A DNA stretch of 64,000 nt from a virus, in the IMG/VR virus record IMGVR_UViG_3300025085_002722, positions 1-64,000 of that record, one strand, 5' to 3'. This document shows, piece after piece, positions 42,301 to 51,972 of the stretch. How positions within the stretch are numbered: position 1 is the stretch's first letter; each line of letters opens with the position of its first letter. The position numbers were made by a program, and so were the translations under genes. The notes beneath the pieces were generated by a model. The model was given only the letters and a program-made list of their open reading frames with translations. It did not search any database and was not told the DNA's origin.

Positions 42301-45300
42301 GAACAGCAGATTTGGCTTCACATAGTGATTTAGAACGTTGGAATAATACTATGGACAGGATTGTAAAATTAGAAAGTGAACTAACATCAAGCGATAAAAC
42401 ATATAATTTTTTTAGTGCGTATGACGACTATATTTTAGGTGTTATACATTTAGATAGATATTATTCTTGGAAAGAAAACAACGGACCTACGCAACATGCT
42501 GTTTTGAAAAACTTACACAAAGAAAGATTTGCATCAATTAAAAAATTCTTATCAGAATTTGATAAAGTATTCCGCAAAGAAGGCTTCTTGGATTTAAAAG
42601 CAGAAATACAAGCAAAAAATACATTAGATAGAAGAAATAGAGACTTTGAAAAGAATGTCAGAGATAATTCAAAAGGAAAACTAAACATACCAAGTCACAG
42701 TTGGATGTACATAGACAAAGACTTTTTTGATACAATAACAGATAAAAGTTATGGTGATAGAGAAGCATATTTAGATAATCATATAGACAACTTTAACAAA
42801 AATGTAAACAATACCAAAGTGTATGTTATACCTTCAAGTCACTGGAGTGATGCCGAAGATGCCACAAACGGTTTAGAACTTATAGATACATTTGAAAAAA
42901 ACAAAAACTATTATCACACTTGGAGAAAGAAAAATTATAAACGAGTAATCAACAAATTCCAGAACACATATGGGTATAGTTGGAAAAATTTAACCGACAA
43001 CGAAAAGTTTTATTCAGGCAACGGAGACTTGTATGCAAAACTCAAAGACATTGGTATCGAAATCACTCACAAAGGCGACAGTAGAAAAGGTGCACCTGGT
43101 CAAACAGATTTACTGTCAGACGAATTAACTAAGAATCCTACCAGCGGTGAACCACTAAACAGAAGTAGTGCAACAAGTTGGTCATTGAACAACGACGAAG
43201 CAAGCCAAAAACAATTTGATGCATTTGATTGGGAACAGTACCCAGCAAAAATGAAAGATATTGTTGCTAAGGTTATGAAGCAAGATCGATATGGTAGTTT
43301 TAAAGTAGCATTAGAAGATGTACTTAGAAAAGTTTTAGATGGTAAAGTGTCAATAGACAAAGAAGATTTAGGAAGACCTATAGACAGAATGGCGAATGCG
43401 GCAGGCATTGAAACAGACGATGGTGGTTCCTCAAACGGTATAGCAAGTAAAACAAATTGGAAAACTTTATCAGACTACTTAAAGATTGAAAGAGGTGTAA
43501 ATGATCAAGGTCCAAACTTACTTTTAAAAGTTTATAATCAATTTGATGGCAATCACGAATGGAGACCTCAAGAAACCGACGAGGATGGTAGAGACGTAAT
43601 TGGATTAAAAAGATGGGCCGCCGCAGTTAAAGAAGCAGAAAAATATATCAGAGACAACTACAATGTAAGTGGAGGAAACTACTTTAGAAAGAATGTAGAT
43701 GGCAGTGACGGCGACAATGTAAGCAGTATGTATAGTAATAATACAATATCAACATCACCAGAAAATGAGTTTGATTCAGATTACGACAAAGCCAGAGCAG
43801 ACCATCCAGGCTTTGATAGAATGATGAATCGTGGTATGCAAAATTACTTAGCACGTGGCGAAGTAAATGACCTAGTAGGATTTTTAAACAATCCAGACAA
43901 TGATAATGTTTTCAAATCGCAGGTTTTAAATACTATAACGAATCGAGGTGATATGGAAAACGGTCCTTTTGCTACTTTCCAAGATGCATTAGCAGTTACT
44001 CGTAGACAAGGCAATGAAAGTGTATTTGATAAATTTGATGCATTGCCTTTACAAGAACAGTTGCGTATTATAAATCAATCAAATGTATTAGAAAAATTTA
44101 CTGAAAGAAAATTATCTAAAGATGAAAAAGAAGACAAAGAAAAATACGTCAAAGGCATGAAGAAAAACAAAAAAGGTTTCAAAAAAAGATATGGAGATGA
44201 CGCAGAAGCAGTAATGTATGCAACCGCAACTAAGATGGCAAAGGAAAATAAAATAAATACTAATATGAAAAATGTTTTTGAACAGTTTGAAAATTTATCA
44301 CTAGAAAAGCAATTAGAAATATTGCACAGTCCTGTAGTAGAAGGATTTTTCAGTGACGTAGATGTTGACATGAGAGAGTTGTCATACAAAGCATTTGCTA
44401 AAAAATATCCAGAATACGCACATTTACATCCTGGTGCAGAAGAGTTATCTACAAAGCCAATCAAAATGAAAAAAGCACCTTACAATAAAGAACAGCATAT
44501 CAAGAACACATTTGCTAAATTTAAAAGAGACCACGGCGAAGCAAAAGCAAAAATAATGTTGGATAAAATGATGCAGAGAGGATACTTTGATAAGGACATG
44601 TCAGAAAGTTTACTGGGCATTGATATTTTAACCAGAACTAAAAAACTCACAGAAAATATGCCTAACAATAATAAATTAGCAATACTAAGAAGATTACTGT
44701 CAAGAACTTTTCCTGTAGGTGACTTAGATATGCAATTCCAAGCATATTTAGCCTTGCCAATACCAAAAATGATGACAGCATTTAGTCAATTAAAAAGCAT
44801 AAAAGGACCAGATGCATGTGCAAGGGATATACTTAGGCATTATGCAAAAAATAGATTACCAGATGCAGAAGTAAAGCAACTTGATCTCAATGAAAGTTAT
44901 ATTAGAGAAGATGCAGATGAAGACAGATTAAACAGTATAATGACTGCATTAGAAAATAATCCAAGTTTTGCAAAACGAGTTTACAAAATGTTAAAACTTG
45001 ATAAAGAATCAGCAGACCATTTGGACATCGAAGATAGACTTAAAAATAATGACACCGGTAAGGAAAACGATCATAGAATTAACAAGAATATCATGAGACA
45101 ATTAGTTACCTCTTTAGAACAACTAGATCATGATTTTGATGAATTAAATTCATTTGTTGAAACTTACGGACACACAGATTATGTAAACACAGAATTATTA
45201 AACAAGTCTGGTGTATTTAAAATTTCAGATATGCTGGTTGGTAGCGACACAGTATCTAAAGAATTTATAGATGATCTTTATGAAAAATTATTTGACTTTA

Positions 45301-45974
45301 GAATTAATATTTCTGGATCAAACAGAGGGCCAGGTGAACTTGGATTATGTTTACTGTCACCTAATGTAGAACTTGCTTCGGTAGGTGATATCAAAGTTAA
45401 TGGCGAAGAAATAGAAGTTAAAGGTGAGGTATCGTCAGGTGGCGGTAGAATGGTTAACGGTATTGACGACTTTAAGTTTAGTGGATTAGCACAGGTCAAA
45501 TCACAACTAGTACCATTTTATGAAAAGCATGATATTCCAGAAGAATTAAGAATTTACAATTTAAAAGGTGCAGTTGGCGGAGGCCGTAATCAGGGTCAGG
45601 CTCATATACTAGATCAAGCACAACAATTAGAACAAGTAAAACAAGGTGTAGGTGCTGAATTTTTAAAATTAATTGTTAGCACATATCAATTTGTTATTGA
45701 CTCAGAAGAAGAAGCAGAATTAACAGGTTCATTTATGAATATGGATAAGACTAGGTTCTTAACACTTGTAGGATTAATGTCATTTAAAAATTATGCATAT
45801 ATGTTAAACAAAAAAGGATTCAATAGATTAATATTTTTAAATTGGAGATATGATAAAGTAGTAAATTGTACAACAGAAGAATTTCCAAAATACAGTGAGC
45901 ATTTAGCATTTACAAGTTTAGATATGGCAGACAGTCAAAATGGTCCAGCAGTACAGGTATCAGTGTTAAAATGA
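39306..45974 (+). CDS. Giant 2222-aa predicted virion protein with amidoligase-like and nuclease-like domains
   Basis: The N-terminus [12 protein letters not shown] fits the capsid-targeting-like motif (possible site after LYE). About residues 170-470 resemble amidoligases (ATP-grasp-related peptide-bond-forming enzymes): CGFEAETFF (174-182), [19 protein letters not shown] (399-417) and [12 protein letters not shown] (about 445-456), with an acidic insertion between the first two. The middle is helical and charged. Residues near 1620-1650 contain [20 protein letters not shown], a block common in marine phage proteins. The C-terminus (GELGL at 2010, GDI at 2027, IEVK near 2036-2039, then SSGGGR) fits a PD-(D/E)XK nuclease. 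This suggests a very large protein packaged in the head and acting on entry. It overlaps both neighbouring genes by four bases. Confidence 0.78.
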   Translation: MKLADLYEYNKGIQDPNSNAKQSNKNDDEMELEPFTPDQEKEVAKGFKALGAKLGQPIQNPKMAAKGINKAIQGDKPTPQQLQSKLPIDVQLTKAMQTPALRNQLANILKKANQIDIDENTLAKKILKKLTGKKALTKFKRRSKLLKEADPTLCEINFNKKEIVKGSLELPIKCGFEAETFFYSVESSGASDDVDNMSISDIEYEYGDMPDSAYEDYQSWLYTKGQDEYLDDLITDKVNEVKEDEDWLNEFIDSSDGPSSEAIEQYKKDFEDADPKEYENREEDGWEYMNWVREYVEEEYENEYLIWLEDAVREDSDLDQEAKELAEGDYSMDDWVNDTYDYMSSFLDDYGFDYSRSGGDVEGVADELNNWIKDNSKFTDYPDSGEYGETNTTTAWSVETDSSIDPDEGAGAELISPVFDSPRDMLEEMKSLFDWSETNFGTNNSTGLHVTMSWHGKNPDTVQDEDGEFWGDEPSGPNKLKMALLLGDEYLLAEFGRLKNSYTKSQYNNVLKHAEGMKRGEAKSFKEFEKILTKGIDTGKFNSIHFKNEKDRIAGTNLVEFRIAGGANYNEMYEKVVKAVIRYATIMQAGYEKDAYKRDYVNAVFRLLRKSQEIDPKRLKALSVVNHEVIDSAKNIVGKKDYFDVINFLSNSVESLRYYEELSKPGADKEWLKSVKEYEKNTGTKLDIKEVEEREPIEGYLQPDRIRPSKGAASELKKAQEKFASAVTIIARDIADGNNRSTVSAKDIGAFRKYANLVKLDDKELEKIVMTKMDDFNWGDPDKSNINRLKKGIDTLFKRNIISEPEYLTPQDADRIATGMWQFYQTDDVKDNAKTDKLAELFMQLNPKNDKPNVVDILKDLMHERQQNGFSAKLKGSGWNTGITLIGTGKITTPGASAELLKFLEPYSGYKHPTGKQHHINIKSDDPYASVFDMRLRQRLRERLVHIRELETDDPEKATKLQQQLVKIGLELLEGLKPRPDLWDEDDDGFAQIRRGNDGTADLASHSDLERWNNTMDRIVKLESELTSSDKTYNFFSAYDDYILGVIHLDRYYSWKENNGPTQHAVLKNLHKERFASIKKFLSEFDKVFRKEGFLDLKAEIQAKNTLDRRNRDFEKNVRDNSKGKLNIPSHSWMYIDKDFFDTITDKSYGDREAYLDNHIDNFNKNVNNTKVYVIPSSHWSDAEDATNGLELIDTFEKNKNYYHTWRKKNYKRVINKFQNTYGYSWKNLTDNEKFYSGNGDLYAKLKDIGIEITHKGDSRKGAPGQTDLLSDELTKNPTSGEPLNRSSATSWSLNNDEASQKQFDAFDWEQYPAKMKDIVAKVMKQDRYGSFKVALEDVLRKVLDGKVSIDKEDLGRPIDRMANAAGIETDDGGSSNGIASKTNWKTLSDYLKIERGVNDQGPNLLLKVYNQFDGNHEWRPQETDEDGRDVIGLKRWAAAVKEAEKYIRDNYNVSGGNYFRKNVDGSDGDNVSSMYSNNTISTSPENEFDSDYDKARADHPGFDRMMNRGMQNYLARGEVNDLVGFLNNPDNDNVFKSQVLNTITNRGDMENGPFATFQDALAVTRRQGNESVFDKFDALPLQEQLRIINQSNVLEKFTERKLSKDEKEDKEKYVKGMKKNKKGFKKRYGDDAEAVMYATATKMAKENKINTNMKNVFEQFENLSLEKQLEILHSPVVEGFFSDVDVDMRELSYKAFAKKYPEYAHLHPGAEELSTKPIKMKKAPYNKEQHIKNTFAKFKRDHGEAKAKIMLDKMMQRGYFDKDMSESLLGIDILTRTKKLTENMPNNNKLAILRRLLSRTFPVGDLDMQFQAYLALPIPKMMTAFSQLKSIKGPDACARDILRHYAKNRLPDAEVKQLDLNESYIREDADEDRLNSIMTALENNPSFAKRVYKMLKLDKESADHLDIEDRLKNNDTGKENDHRINKNIMRQLVTSLEQLDHDFDELNSFVETYGHTDYVNTELLNKSGVFKISDMLVGSDTVSKEFIDDLYEKLFDFRINISGSNRGPGELGLCLLSPNVELASVGDIKVNGEEIEVKGEVSSGGGRMVNGIDDFKFSGLAQVKSQLVPFYEKHDIPEELRIYNLKGAVGGGRNQGQAHILDQAQQLEQVKQGVGAEFLKLIVSTYQFVIDSEEEAELTGSFMNMDKTRFLTLVGLMSFKNYAYMLNKKGFNRLIFLNWRYDKVVNCTTEEFPKYSEHLAFTSLDMADSQNGPAVQVSVLK

Positions 45975-47791
45975 GATTATACGAAGTAACTAAACCTGGA
46001 CAATGCCCAAGAACAAAAGCAACCGAATGCAGTTGCGAAAGGCTAAGGCAATTATCAGAAGCAGAAAAGCCTATAAAAGCAGTTGCAGTACTAGAACACG
46101 GCGATGCTAAAGGCATAATTAATTTTGTACAAAAGCCAGGTAAAGCAACAATTATTAGCGGTACTATTAGCGGTTTAACAGAAGGGTTACATGGATTTCA
46201 CATACACGAATTTGGTGATCTCAGTGATGGGTGCGATAGTGCAGGTGGTCATTATAATCCGCATGGTGTCGATCACGGCGATGTAGATAATGGACATATA
46301 GGCGACTTAGGAAATATAGAAGCCAACAGCAAAGGTGTAGCAGAATTTAAAATAAAATCCAAAACAATTCAATTACAAGGTGCTACAAGCATAGTTGGTA
46401 GAGCAGTTGTAGTACACGAAGACGAGGACGATTTAGGTAAAGGTGGTGACGAAGAAAGTTTAAAAACAGGCAACGCAGGTAACAGAGCAGGCTGTGGTGT
46501 AATAACATTATCTGAATTAACAGAATCAGCAATAGCAGATTTAGATAAAAATATAAGCGACAAACATTTCAAAAGAAATGAAATGCCGCAAGTTAAAGAA
46601 CCAGATTTAATAGATAATGAAATACCTTACAAAAAAGGCAAAATAAGTATAGTAAATATCAAACCAGTTCAAACAGATAGAGTACCAGGATTAGCACAAA
46701 AAGTTGCAAAAAACTTTCACGGCAAAGACAAGCCTTTTATACTAGACAAAAACAATTACTTAGTTAACGGACATCATAGATATGATGCGGCTAGATTACT
46801 GGGCATAGAAAAAGTAGATGCAATTAAAGTAGATGTGCCAATTGAATTATTAATGAAAAAATTTAGCCATACAACTAGTGATGCAATGGTCGAACATTTA
46901 AGTGACAAAGCATCGACACCAGAGATACATAACAAAGCATTACAAATGGCCAAAGATGCATACAGAAAGTCTAATGAGCAAATATCATTTACTAAATTAT
47001 ATGATAAAGCATTAGAAATTTTAGAACCTGCAAAAGTAGACGAAAACTTTGCAGACGGTAAGAAGAAAGGTAAAAGTCGTCCAGGCAGAGTTAAAAAAGC
47101 AGGAGCCAGTTGTAAAGGTTCTGTAACAAGTTTAAGAGCAAAGGCTAAAAAGTATAGTGGTGAACGTGGTAAAATGTATCACTGGTGTGCTAACATGAAA
47201 GGTGGCAAGAAAAAGAAAAATGAATCATTATTAGTATCAACATTTGATAATGAGTTTGTGAAAAAAGCAAAAGAATTATACAACGCAGGCCAACAAGGTC
47301 AATTGATTAGACACATATATAAATTTTCTAAAGAAAATTCAGAAAGAATACATCAAAAACCAGAACTGAAAAAGATGCTACAAGATATTTTTTATGAAGT
47401 ATCAGATAATTTTCAAGACGAGGATCAAATAGAAGAACTGCTATTCATAATAGATGATACATTGAGCAACCCAGTCAATGAATCAGCATTTGAAAATTTA
47501 AAATTACCAACTTGGATATCACATACCAGTTTAGAAAAATTATTTGCACAAGAGTACGGTCCTAGATACGGTGACTATGTTGCACATATGGATCTAGACA
47601 GTGACGACGACTTGGCAATGAATGCCAGTGGCATGGGCGATATGGCTTTTGAAATGGTTAAAGCAAATGACATTAAAGTTATGCAAAAATTCTTAGCACA
47701 AATGCCTGTGCAGTTCACAGTAGATGACCTTAGATTAGATAAAGGTATTCAAGTTTGGCATCTAGTTCAACAAAACAAAACGGTACATTAA
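45971..47791 (+). CDS. Cu/Zn superoxide dismutase fused to ParB-like domain, predicted internal head protein
   Basis: Residues 35-180 are a Cu/Zn superoxide dismutase with all expected ligands: His77 and His79 (FHIHEF), His94 (GGHYNP), His102, His109, Asp112 and His149 (VVVHEDEDD). The structural Cys88 and Cys175 and the active-site Arg172 (NRAGCG) are also present. There is no signal peptide; instead [10 protein letters not shown] fits the capsid-targeting-like motif. Residues 222-300 resemble a ParB/sulfiredoxin-like domain with [10 protein letters not shown] and [14 protein letters not shown]. Residues 350-410 hold a basic Cys-containing block ([20 protein letters not shown]), followed by a helical C-terminus. 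An early Cys cluster (C12, C20, C22) may bind metal. It would remove superoxide either in the virion or at entry. Confidence 0.88.
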   Translation: MRLYEVTKPGQCPRTKATECSCERLRQLSEAEKPIKAVAVLEHGDAKGIINFVQKPGKATIISGTISGLTEGLHGFHIHEFGDLSDGCDSAGGHYNPHGVDHGDVDNGHIGDLGNIEANSKGVAEFKIKSKTIQLQGATSIVGRAVVVHEDEDDLGKGGDEESLKTGNAGNRAGCGVITLSELTESAIADLDKNISDKHFKRNEMPQVKEPDLIDNEIPYKKGKISIVNIKPVQTDRVPGLAQKVAKNFHGKDKPFILDKNNYLVNGHHRYDAARLLGIEKVDAIKVDVPIELLMKKFSHTTSDAMVEHLSDKASTPEIHNKALQMAKDAYRKSNEQISFTKLYDKALEILEPAKVDENFADGKKKGKSRPGRVKKAGASCKGSVTSLRAKAKKYSGERGKMYHWCANMKGGKKKKNESLLVSTFDNEFVKKAKELYNAGQQGQLIRHIYKFSKENSERIHQKPELKKMLQDIFYEVSDNFQDEDQIEELLFIIDDTLSNPVNESAFENLKLPTWISHTSLEKLFAQEYGPRYGDYVAHMDLDSDDDLAMNASGMGDMAFEMVKANDIKVMQKFLAQMPVQFTVDDLRLDKGIQVWHLVQQNKTVH

Positions 47792-47797
47792 ATATTC

Positions 47798-47805
47798 AAT
47801 AAATA
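47798..47805 (+). promoter_or_regulatory. T4-type late promoter of the glycosyltransferase-like gene
   Basis: AATAAATA, then six bases, then the ATG at 47812. The spacing is one base longer than in the exact leaderless cases. Confidence 0.65.
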
Positions 47806-47811
47806 TGTACT

Positions 47812-49269
47812 ATGCAAATAGTACATCACCCTAATTGGTACAGAGATTTTTTAGAAGACATGGCCCGCAGAGGCCCAACTCACTTAAGAGATGCCAGTCA
47901 GCATTGTCCAGTAGATAATACAATCAATAGTTTTACACACTTCTACGGAGATAAAAGTTTTATCAAACCAAGAGATCAAATCGACGAATCCAAAAGTTTC
48001 TTTTATTTAATAAGTATCGATTGCTGTGATGATGACAGTATTGCAGAATTAATTTACTTTGGTAGAGAATTAGTAAATCAAAATTTAGTTAGACCTTACA
48101 TAACACAAGAAGCAATAGATGATCTAAATAATTTTCACAACTGTGGATTAATTATTGAAAATGCGGCAGAAGGACATGCCAGTGACAAACTATTTGATGC
48201 ATTGCATGTGTTAGTAAGTCAGGTTGGCATACCATTTGAAAAAACATATTACACCAACAGCACACAAAATCTAAGAGATATGTATGACAGATACTTGCTC
48301 AATAAACCTTATGCAACCATAGACAAAATTAAAATGTTTAACTGCGGTGGCTGGAATGAATTAGTATGTCAGCAAATGCTCGATGATAATTATCAAATAG
48401 AAAAAGATGAAGACATGTGCGAGTTTAGAGCAGAAAATCTTATCGACTCTGATGAACCATGGAGTTTATCTGTAGAATGCACAAAGCAACTAGAACATAT
48501 TAGAGAAGATGTTAATAAACCGCATTTATTTTTATATAAACATATGAACGCAAAGCGAGGCTTTAGGACTTTGTTTTTAGCATTACTACACAAAGAACAC
48601 TTACTTGATAATAATTTATTTAGTACTCCTGAAGAATGGAGAGGTACACAAAGTAGTGCTGTAAAATACATAAATTCTATTACATGGGACAGGAATTGGG
48701 CAGAGGGGTTTGAAGAACTTTATCCAACATTGTTAAATGTAAAAGGAAAAATACCTACTTATATTGATAGAGAACACAATCATTTAGACTTTGATCCTAA
48801 CACAAATTTTAGTAGCGACAATTATATGTATTACAATGCTAGAAGAAATTGTGATATAGAAATTGTCGGTGAAAGCGAATTCGAAGGTTCTATATTTTTA
48901 ACAGAAAAGTTTCTAAAAGCAATCATATTTAAACAACCCTTTATGATTTTAGGTTCACCTAACAGTTGGACTAAAATTAAAGAAATGGGTTACATATCAT
49001 ACGAGCCGTACATTAAAGAATCATATGATAAAAACGAAGATGAATTGCAACGCATGAATGAAATGATTCAAGAAATAAAACGTTTAAGAGATTTGAAACG
49101 TGACAAACACGCATGGAAAGATTGGTTAGAAGGCATCAATAGAATTGCTGTACAGAATTATAATATATATTTAAATAATTTAATACGTCGTGTGAGAATG
49201 ACCACCTTAGATGATTATGTAGCAGGCACAGGTGAATTAGTAATTCCAATGCAAGAGTTAGGCGATTAA
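47812..49269 (+). CDS. Glycosyltransferase-like conserved phage protein, 485 aa
   Basis: This 485-residue protein has the C-terminal signature seen in many marine phage proteins linked to glycosyl transfer: IFLTEKFLKAIIFKQPFMIL then SPNSWTKIKEMGY (about residues 362-397). In such proteins this segment resembles the donor-binding end of GT-B enzymes. The N-terminal half is unfamiliar, with a DCCDDDSIAELIYFGREL segment. The acceptor is unknown; phage fibre or capsid proteins are options given the late promoter. Naming it a glycosyltransferase is moderate inference. Confidence 0.58.
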   Translation: MQIVHHPNWYRDFLEDMARRGPTHLRDASQHCPVDNTINSFTHFYGDKSFIKPRDQIDESKSFFYLISIDCCDDDSIAELIYFGRELVNQNLVRPYITQEAIDDLNNFHNCGLIIENAAEGHASDKLFDALHVLVSQVGIPFEKTYYTNSTQNLRDMYDRYLLNKPYATIDKIKMFNCGGWNELVCQQMLDDNYQIEKDEDMCEFRAENLIDSDEPWSLSVECTKQLEHIREDVNKPHLFLYKHMNAKRGFRTLFLALLHKEHLLDNNLFSTPEEWRGTQSSAVKYINSITWDRNWAEGFEELYPTLLNVKGKIPTYIDREHNHLDFDPNTNFSSDNYMYYNARRNCDIEIVGESEFEGSIFLTEKFLKAIIFKQPFMILGSPNSWTKIKEMGYISYEPYIKESYDKNEDELQRMNEMIQEIKRLRDLKRDKHAWKDWLEGINRIAVQNYNIYLNNLIRRVRMTTLDDYVAGTGELVIPMQELGD

Positions 49270-49270
49270 A

Positions 49271-49278
49271 GATAAATA
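49271..49278 (+). promoter_or_regulatory. T4-type late promoter of the 51-aa gene
   Basis: GATAAATA, then CATGT, then the ATG at 49284, giving a predicted leaderless transcript. Confidence 0.75.
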
Positions 49279-49283
49279 CATGT

Positions 49284-49439
49284 ATGCGTATAAAAGAGGT
49301 TGACACAAACATAGATTCGTTCTATAATAGTATCAATGAAACAGTAGCAGGTGCTATTGGTGGTGTTGCGATGCCTCTATTTAAAGAACCAATCAAACGC
49401 AAGCCTAGTAAAAAGAAGAAGAAAAAGAAAAATGCGTAG
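49284..49439 (+). CDS. Lys-rich predicted internal head peptide, 51 aa
   Basis: This short gene starts MRIKEVDTNIDSF, matching the shared capsid-targeting-like motif, and ends with a run of Lys after VAMPLFKEPIKRKPS. A Gly-rich linker lies between. Short proteins with this layout resemble DNA-condensing internal peptides of T4-like phages. The ATG is exactly five bases after a late promoter. A sigma70 promoter also lies inside the gene. The stop overlaps the next start codon region. Confidence 0.68.
   Translation: MRIKEVDTNIDSFYNSINETVAGAIGGVAMPLFKEPIKRKPSKKKKKKKNA
49300..49328 (+). promoter_or_regulatory. Consensus sigma70 promoter inside the 51-aa gene
   Basis: TTGACA at 49300-49305, a 17-base spacer and TATAAT at 49323-49328. 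The predicted start falls on an ATG at 49336 that opens only a three-codon frame (ATG AAA CAG TAG). The likely target is the gene at 49432. Confidence 0.7.
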
Positions 49440-49653
49440 CATAGACAGTAAATACGGATTAACATACATAATGGGCGATGAGATCTCATTTTGTGAAACA
49501 TTAAAAGAGTTTGGAACATATTATAAAAGCAAAATGAATGAAAGACAGGTTCAAATTGCTGAAGATTTAAGAAAAAGAGAGATAATTAAACTAGTAAAAC
49601 TCAAAGATGGACAAACCGGATATAAACTCTATGCATCAACTAAACGAATCTGA
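49432..49653 (+). CDS. Small unknown protein, 73 aa
   Basis: I do not recognise this 73-residue protein, which looks helical with a C-terminal strand pair (IIKLVKLKDGQTGYKLYAST) reminiscent of small DNA-binding winged-helix ends. I start it at the ATG at 49432; the frame is open further upstream but there is no better start. It overlaps the 51-aa gene and the following gene in other frames. It could be transcribed from the internal sigma70 promoter. Confidence 0.6.
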   Translation: MRSIDSKYGLTYIMGDEISFCETLKEFGTYYKSKMNERQVQIAEDLRKREIIKLVKLKDGQTGYKLYASTKRI

Positions 49654-50050
49654 TTTAAAATCTCAGTTACAAGACATTCTAAGTGGTATTATTTCCACAC
49701 TAGATATCTACGAAGTTATAGATAATGGCGACACATATGACATTGTAAACTTAAAGAACAATGACATTGTGGTTGAAAATATACATCTTAATGTTGTAGC
49801 AGACATATTATCCGCGGCTATGAATACAGGCGAAGAACTAAATATTTCTACTATTGATAAGATACTAGAAATCGAAAGATATGCTGTATCTAAAATGGTC
49901 GAAGTCAAAATTTATGAAGAATTATCAGATAATGCTTCAAGTGTAGACAAATTAGCAATATATGAAACAAAATTAACTGAAGCAGAACATAAATCCCAAC
50001 ACGCAATTACTAATTTACTAAATTATTGCCAACTGTTAATCTCCATATAA
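49607..50050 (+). CDS. Unknown phage protein, 147 aa
   Basis: The protein is acidic and mostly helical (DLKSQLQDILSGIISTLDIY, then MVEVKIYEELSDNASSVDKL). The ATG at 49607 overlaps the preceding gene by 47 bases in another frame; a second ATG at 49631 (MHQLNES) would cut the overlap in half. I cannot choose between them. Function unknown. Confidence 0.62.
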   Translation: MDKPDINSMHQLNESDLKSQLQDILSGIISTLDIYEVIDNGDTYDIVNLKNNDIVVENIHLNVVADILSAAMNTGEELNISTIDKILEIERYAVSKMVEVKIYEELSDNASSVDKLAIYETKLTEAEHKSQHAITNLLNYCQLLISI

Positions 50051-50062
50051 TTATACTTCTTT

Positions 50063-50070
50063 GATAAATA
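50063..50070 (+). promoter_or_regulatory. T4-type late promoter of the 401-aa gene
   Basis: GATAAATA with a short leader containing AGAAGGG before the ATG at 50092. Confidence 0.75.
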
Positions 50071-50091
50071 TAACTATTAGAAGGGACTACT

Positions 50092-51297
50092 ATGGAAGTA
50101 AAACATTTAAATTCAGATAACTTAACTAGATTAGGTAAAATACAAAATTACCTAACAGAAAATTATGACATCAACGTCAAAAAAGTTTTACCTAAGCAGA
50201 AGTTAGAACAAGCATATCAAAATGTTGAAAAAAGACTTGTAAATTTAAGAAATAAAAGCAACAAGTTTCAACAAGATCCTAACTATGGTATGAATATTAT
50301 GGTTAGAGATGCATTAGGCATTATGATAAACGAAGGACTATACTACGAAGGTGAAACATATCGCAGACTAATGGATGAACTGTATGAATACAGTTGTCAA
50401 CTTGCAGAAAGCGGCGATGATTATGATACTGTTATGGACAGTTGCAACAAAAAGTATGAGGCTATGCCTGCCAGATATCCAAAGGATATGATACTGGCCG
50501 CTCTTGCTGAAAGACTTATGCCTATGTTTGATGGCTCAATGGCAGTTGAAGAAGACATGGAAGACGAAATACTGGACGTTATTGACGAACCAGAAGTAAA
50601 AATTGATGTAGACAATTCAGAAGAAATCCCTTCAAACTTTGAGTCTGCAACAGAAGAAATGTTAGCAGAATTAATAGGCGATCATTTAAACAAAGGTGAT
50701 TGGAGAGAATACACACTAGGCGAATTATTTGCAGAGTTAGAAAGTGTAGATATAGATAAAGCAAACAAGGTGGAAAAAATGGCAAAAAAATATGGAATTA
50801 CAGACTTAAAGGAAATGAAAGACTTTGAATCATTCTTAGACAATTTAGTAAGCGAAATGGTTTCAGAAGAAACTATTACTGAAGAAATTTCAGGTACTAG
50901 TGTCGAAGAAGCAGAAGTTGTTATGGCGGCAAGAGCATTAAGCAACGACATCCAAGATCACATTGAAAGAATTGGTAGAATGGCAAACGAGGATATACCT
51001 TCAATTGCTGATTCAATGGCACATGAATTTGGTGCACAAAAAGCCGCAGATTTCAAAAATCAAATGGAAGGTTTACTAAGTTCATTATTAGACGCAAACA
51101 AATCATCTAAAGAAGGTGTTGATGCACTTATTGGTACAATGACTGGAGAAGAGTCAGCCGCACCAATGCCAGCAGAAGACCCACTAGCAGGTGACATGAT
51201 GGAACCAGCAATAGACGAACCAGTAGACGATTTTGCTGGTGCAGATGCTGAAGCAGGTCCTGAAGAAGAGCCACTAGGTAGAGCAGAAAAGATTTAA
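50092..51297 (+). CDS. Acidic virion-associated or scaffold-like protein, 401 aa
   Basis: Residues 1-140 are helical and basic to neutral, 140-260 acidic, and 265-360 contain the block EAEVVMAARALSNDIQDHIE followed by RIGRMANEDIPSIADSMAHE, a helical layout seen in structural proteins of marine T4-like phages. The last 40 residues are Glu/Pro/Ala/Met-rich and disordered. A scaffold or inner-capsid function is plausible but not shown. It has a late promoter and an AAGGG ribosome-binding site, and is followed at once by a capsid-targeting-like protein. Confidence 0.68.
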   Translation: MEVKHLNSDNLTRLGKIQNYLTENYDINVKKVLPKQKLEQAYQNVEKRLVNLRNKSNKFQQDPNYGMNIMVRDALGIMINEGLYYEGETYRRLMDELYEYSCQLAESGDDYDTVMDSCNKKYEAMPARYPKDMILAALAERLMPMFDGSMAVEEDMEDEILDVIDEPEVKIDVDNSEEIPSNFESATEEMLAELIGDHLNKGDWREYTLGELFAELESVDIDKANKVEKMAKKYGITDLKEMKDFESFLDNLVSEMVSEETITEEISGTSVEEAEVVMAARALSNDIQDHIERIGRMANEDIPSIADSMAHEFGAQKAADFKNQMEGLLSSLLDANKSSKEGVDALIGTMTGEESAAPMPAEDPLAGDMMEPAIDEPVDDFAGADAEAGPEEEPLGRAEKI

Positions 51298-51299
51298 TT

Positions 51300-51656
51300 A
51301 TGAGGTTTACGGACTTTGCAATCACAGAATCTGACATGGATGATGTAAAGTCTGATGTGGAAGAACTGGTAATTAATAAAATTGAAAGCAATGTAAAGAG
51401 TGCAAGCCTAGACGCATTTGTAGAAGAAGTAAATGAACTAGGAATAGGTATTTCTAAATCAATGCTTAGATTAATTTTAGAATCTCCAGAGTTTCAAAAC
51501 TTAATTGCAAACGTAAGCAATTCAGAAATAGAATTTAATTTACCTGGCAATGTACCAGACGAAATGGTACCAGAGCCAGAAGATATGGAAAATAATGTTT
51601 CCAATCTAGCAACATCGGCCGCTAACAAAGGCATAGGAGACGAACTTAATGTCTGA
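51300..51656 (+). CDS. Predicted internal head protein with capsid-targeting-like start, 118 aa
   Basis: The start MRFTDFAITESDMD fits the shared motif, with a possible prohead protease site after ITE. The rest is acidic and helical (VEELVINKIESNVKSASLDA, then ISKSMLRLILESPEFQNLI). No family is recognised. It lies two bases after the acidic structural-type gene, and its stop overlaps the next start. Confidence 0.65.
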   Translation: MRFTDFAITESDMDDVKSDVEELVINKIESNVKSASLDAFVEEVNELGIGISKSMLRLILESPEFQNLIANVSNSEIEFNLPGNVPDEMVPEPEDMENNVSNLATSAANKGIGDELNV

Positions 51657-51972
51657 TAGTATTTTTATAAACGCAACAGAGGCTCGAAGAAGAAGTCGCG
51701 ATAGTGTTATTATACTGAACGAAGTTAGAGCACTCGAGGCTAACGTACTAGCAAATATCAGTGCTGGTTCACTCCAATTACTACAATCAACAGGAACAAC
51801 AATGACCGGTAATACTTCTTATTACCAAGCCTACAATGGCATCACAACTAATACCACAATCACTGACCAGATTAATACGGTCAAGAAACATTTCACTGAC
51901 AAAGGATATTCGGTAAATATTAGCACTAACGCATCAACCGGAAATACAATTCAGTGGACAATCAAGTGGTAA
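51649..51972 (+). CDS. Conserved-looking small phage protein, 107 aa
   Basis: This protein has an N-terminal helix (INATEARRRSRDSVIILNEV), a helix RALEANVLANISAGSL, and a C-terminal half that is strand-rich and ends in a Trp strand (TIQWTIKW). Similar small proteins are found near structural genes of T4-like marine phages, without an assigned function. It overlaps the preceding gene by 8 bases and the exonuclease gene by 19 bases in other frames. Confidence 0.68.
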   Translation: MSDSIFINATEARRRSRDSVIILNEVRALEANVLANISAGSLQLLQSTGTTMTGNTSYYQAYNGITTNTTITDQINTVKKHFTDKGYSVNISTNASTGNTIQWTIKW

